A stretch of 12,220 nt of DNA from an uncultured Thermomonas sp. (GTDB taxonomy: Bacteria; Pseudomonadota; Gammaproteobacteria; Xanthomonadales; Xanthomonadaceae): the NCBI GenBank assembly GCA_946480065.1, contig CAMLJA010000028.1, forward strand, positions 1 to 12,220, given 5' to 3'. Below are positions 10,273-12,220 of the stretch, in pieces. Positions within the stretch are counted from its first letter, which is position 1, and each line of letters starts with the position of its first letter. A model generated the notes under the pieces. The model did no database searches. It was not told the DNA's origin and worked only from the letters and a program-made list of their open reading frames with translations. The position numbers and the translations under genes were made by a program.

Positions 10273-10276
10273 GCGC
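10263..10276. promoter_or_regulatory. 14-bp perfect palindrome between hrcA and recN
   Basis: GCGCTTGCAAGCGC is a perfect palindrome with no spacer, placed over the hrcA -35 and upstream of recN in a 77-base divergent gap. Its position suits an operator for a dimeric regulator. It does not match CIRCE or the E. coli-type LexA box (CTG-N10-CAG), and I do not know what binds it. Confidence 0.4.
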
Positions 10277-10300
10277 TACCTGCGGCGGCGCCCGACCGGG

Positions 10301-10306
10301 CACAAT
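10301..10306 (+). promoter_or_regulatory. -10 element of recN, probably leaderless
   Basis: CACAAT lies 8 bases before the recN ATG, with no Shine-Dalgarno between. Transcription would start at about 10313, so the mRNA would have almost no leader. No good -35 is seen at 16-18 bases (the best, ACCTGC, is poor), so an activator or another promoter form may be involved. Confidence 0.4.
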
Positions 10307-10314
10307 GCGGCCCC

Positions 10315-11976
10315 ATGCTGAGCCGCCTGTCCATCCGCGATTTCGCCGTGGTCGCCCAGGCCGAACTGGAGTTCGGCCCCGGGCTGACCGTGATCTCCGG
10401 CGAAACCGGCGCCGGCAAGTCGCTGCTGGTCGATGCGCTGGGCTTCCTGTGCGGCGCCCGCGCCGACGCCGGGGCCGTGCGCCACGGCGCCGGGCGCGCG
10501 GAGCTGGCCGCGGACTTCGCCCTGGACGACCGCCCCGCCGCCCTCGACTGGCTGCGCGAGGCGGAGTTCGACGACGGCGACGCCTGCCAGCTCCGGCGCA
10601 CCCTGCGCGCGGACGGCGGTTCGCGCGCGTGGATCAACGGCCGCCCGGCGACCCTGGCGCAGCTGGCCGAGCTGGCGGGGCTGCTGGTGGAGATCCACGG
10701 CCAGCACGAACAGCAGGCGCTGCTTTCGCGCGCCACCCAGACCGAGCTGCTGGACGCCTACGCGCGCCAGCCCGCGCTGCTGGCGGCCACCCGCGAGGCG
10801 GCGCTGCGCTGGCGCGCGCTGTGCGACCAGCGCGATGCCCTGCTGGCGCGCGGGGACGTGGCGGACCGGCGCGCCTGGCTCGACCACCAGCTGCGCGAGC
10901 TGGCCGCCGAAGCGCTGGAGCCCGGGGCGCTGGCCGAGGTCGACGCCGCCCACCGCCGGCATGCGCACGCCGCGTCCCTGATCGCCGCCTGCGACGAGGC
11001 GCTGGACCGGCTCGGCGGCGACGCCGCGCTGGCCGCGCAGCTGCGGCGCCTGCAGTCGGGGCTGCAGCGGGAGGCGGCCAACGAGCCGCGGCTCGGCGAG
11101 GTGGAGGGGCTGCTCGAATCGGCCGCCATCCAGCTGGACGAGGCGCTGGCGCTGCTGGAGCGCATCCGCGACGACCTCGACCTGGACCCGGACGCGCTGT
11201 TGGAACTGGAGCGCCGCGTGGCGCGCGTGCACGACCTGGCCCGCAAGCACCGGGTGGCGCCCGACCAGCTGGCCGCGCACCGCGACGCGCTGGCCGCCGA
11301 GCGCGAGGCGCTGGAGGACGCGGACGGCACGCTGCAGCGGCTGGCGCGCGACATCGCCGGCGCGCTGGCCGAGTGGACCGCGGCCGCCGCGGCGCTGACC
11401 GCGGCGCGCCGGGCCGCCGGGGACGCGCTAGCGGCGGAGGTCTCCGCACAGATCGCCGGCCTGGGCATGGAGTCCGGCCGCTTCGAGGTGCGGCTGGCGG
11501 CGGCCGAGCCGGGCCTGCCCGATCCGCGCGGGGCGGAGCGCGCCGAGTTCCTGGTTTCGGCCAATGCCGGCCAGCCGCCGCGGCCGCTGCGCAAGGTCGC
11601 CTCCGGCGGCGAGCTTTCCCGCATCTCGCTGGCGTTGGAAGTGGCGACCGTCGGGCTGGACGCGGTGCCGACCATGGTCTTCGACGAGGTCGACGCCGGC
11701 ATCGGCGGCGCGGTGGCGGCCGCGGTGGGCGCCCGGCTGCGCGCGCTGGGCGGCGCGCGGCAGGTGCTGTGCGTCACCCACCAGCCGCAGGTGGCGGCCG
11801 CGGGCCACGCGCAGTACCGCGTCAGCAAGGCCGCGCGCGACGGCATCACCCAGTCGTCGGTCGCGCTGCTGGACCGCGGCGGGCGGATCGACGAGATCGC
11901 CCGGATGCTCGGCGGCCGCGCGGTCACGCCCGAGGCGCGGGCGGCGGCCGGGCAGCTGCTGGCGGACGGGTCCTAG
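10315..11976 (+). CDS. recN: DNA repair protein RecN
   Basis: SMC-like ATPase that tethers DNA ends in recombinational repair of double-strand breaks. The 553-residue product equals E. coli RecN in length. The N-terminus MLSRLSIRDFAVVAQAELEF leads to Walker A GETGAGKS (29-36). IHGQHEQQALL (127-137) is the conserved RecN segment after the N-lobe. A long coiled-coil arm covers about 155-375. The C-lobe has ASGGELSRISLALEVAT (429-445, the ABC signature), Walker B TMVFDEVDAGIGG (453-465) and VLCVTHQPQVAAAG (484-497, the switch His). The ATG at 10315 is chosen over an upstream in-frame ATG at 10267, because the latter lies inside the palindrome and the family begins at MLSRLSIRDF. It diverges from hrcA and converges on fur. 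No LexA box of the E. coli type is seen upstream. Confidence 0.97.
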   Translation: MLSRLSIRDFAVVAQAELEFGPGLTVISGETGAGKSLLVDALGFLCGARADAGAVRHGAGRAELAADFALDDRPAALDWLREAEFDDGDACQLRRTLRADGGSRAWINGRPATLAQLAELAGLLVEIHGQHEQQALLSRATQTELLDAYARQPALLAATREAALRWRALCDQRDALLARGDVADRRAWLDHQLRELAAEALEPGALAEVDAAHRRHAHAASLIAACDEALDRLGGDAALAAQLRRLQSGLQREAANEPRLGEVEGLLESAAIQLDEALALLERIRDDLDLDPDALLELERRVARVHDLARKHRVAPDQLAAHRDALAAEREALEDADGTLQRLARDIAGALAEWTAAAAALTAARRAAGDALAAEVSAQIAGLGMESGRFEVRLAAAEPGLPDPRGAERAEFLVSANAGQPPRPLRKVASGGELSRISLALEVATVGLDAVPTMVFDEVDAGIGGAVAAAVGARLRALGGARQVLCVTHQPQVAAAGHAQYRVSKAARDGITQSSVALLDRGGRIDEIARMLGGRAVTPEARAAAGQLLADGS

Positions 11977-11983
11977 CCCCGGC

Positions 11984-12000
11984 GCGGCGGGGAACGCCGC
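11984..12000. terminator. Possible bidirectional hairpin between recN and fur
   Basis: The 32-base gap between the convergent stops of recN and fur holds a 6-bp stem GCGGCG (11984-11989) / CGCCGC (11995-12000) with loop GGGAA. The place is right for a shared terminator, but there is no T-run on either strand, so this is a weak call. Confidence 0.3.
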
Positions 12001-12008
12001 CGCCCGGC

Positions 12009-12220
12009 TCAGCGCTTCCTGCGCACGTACAGCACCAGCGCGTGGTCCTCGATGGCGTAGCCGTGCTGCTCGGCGATCTTCTGCTGCAGCGCCTCGATTT
12101 CGTCGCTGTGGAACTCGATCACCTTGCCGGTGTCGACGTCGACCATGTGGTCGTGGTGCTCGCCGCGGTCCAGTTCGTACACCGCCTGGCCGCCCTCGAA
12201 GTTGTGCTTGAGCACCAGTC
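12009..12220 (-). CDS. fur: Ferric uptake regulator Fur, C-terminal half (partial at window edge)
   Basis: Iron-responsive repressor. The visible 70 codons hold the end of the DNA-binding domain (LVLKHNFEGGQAVYEL), the metal-site motif HHDHM, then VDVDTGKVIEFHSDEIEALQ and the terminal VLYVRRKR. The HNFEGG segment and HHDH / VIEF / EIE pattern identify Fur rather than Zur or PerR. The gene continues beyond base 12220; the GTG at 12215 is an internal Val, not a start. Where E. coli Fur has a CxxC pair after HHDH, this protein has VDVD, and it lacks the E. coli Cys/His-rich tail, ending instead in a basic RRKR like Pseudomonas and Xanthomonas Fur. It converges on recN with a 32-base gap. Confidence 0.93.
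   Translation of the reverse strand, partial: LVLKHNFEGGQAVYELDRGEHHDHMVDVDTGKVIEFHSDEIEALQQKIAEQHGYAIEDHALVLYVRRKR

Noticed and set aside
10267..10314. Upstream in-frame ATG at 10267 as the recN start
   Set aside because: It would place the coding start inside the divergent promoter palindrome and add 16 residues not typical of RecN. The ATG at 10315 gives the exact family N-terminus and length.
10276..11927. Minus-strand open frames opposite recN
   Set aside because: recN is certain on the plus strand. The opposite frames are Arg/Ser/Ala-rich with no motifs.

Overview
The window looks like an ordinary core-chromosome segment from a very high-GC gammaproteobacterium of the Xanthomonadaceae/Lysobacteraceae (Lysobacter, Luteimonas or Pseudoxanthomonas-like). 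The main reasons are the gene order hrcA-grpE-dnaK-dnaJ with dapB and carAB downstream, an extra exported-protein gene between carA and carB, a short DapB, and a Fur with a basic tail and no C-terminal cysteine cluster. This placement is inferred from remembered family sequences, not from a search.

Layout from left to right. On the minus strand (read from high to low coordinates) lies one long run of genes: hrcA (10237-9191), grpE (9111-8608), dnaK (8497-6572), dnaJ (6451-5324), a DUF1631 gene (5215-3017), dapB (2969-2259), carA (2145-1003), a small exported protein (988-341) and the first 110 codons of carB (331 to the window edge). On the plus strand, recN (10315-11976) diverges from hrcA. 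It converges on fur, whose C-terminal half (minus strand) runs off the right edge. No stretch longer than 300 bases lacks a gene. No tRNA, rRNA, CRISPR, insertion sequence or prophage part was seen.

How the genes work together. HrcA (repressor), GrpE (nucleotide exchange), DnaK (Hsp70) and DnaJ (Hsp40) form the heat-shock chaperone cluster. Two good sigma-32-type promoters can be read directly, one before grpE and one before dnaK. A strong hairpin with a T-run, part of a REP/BIME-like palindromic repeat, separates dnaK from dnaJ. Downstream come a protein of unknown function (DUF1631), lysine/diaminopimelate synthesis (dapB) and carbamoyl-phosphate synthesis (carA, carB). carA has its own promoter candidate and starts with TTG. 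The hrcA/recN divergent region is 77 bp. It holds a 14-bp perfect palindrome, and the -10 elements lie so close to both start codons that both mRNAs may be leaderless.

I found no clearly novel system. The points most worth a second look are the regulatory architecture (paired heat-shock promoters, repeat/terminator between dnaK and dnaJ, leaderless divergent pair), the DUF1631 protein, the exported protein inserted in the car operon, and the cysteine-poor Fur.
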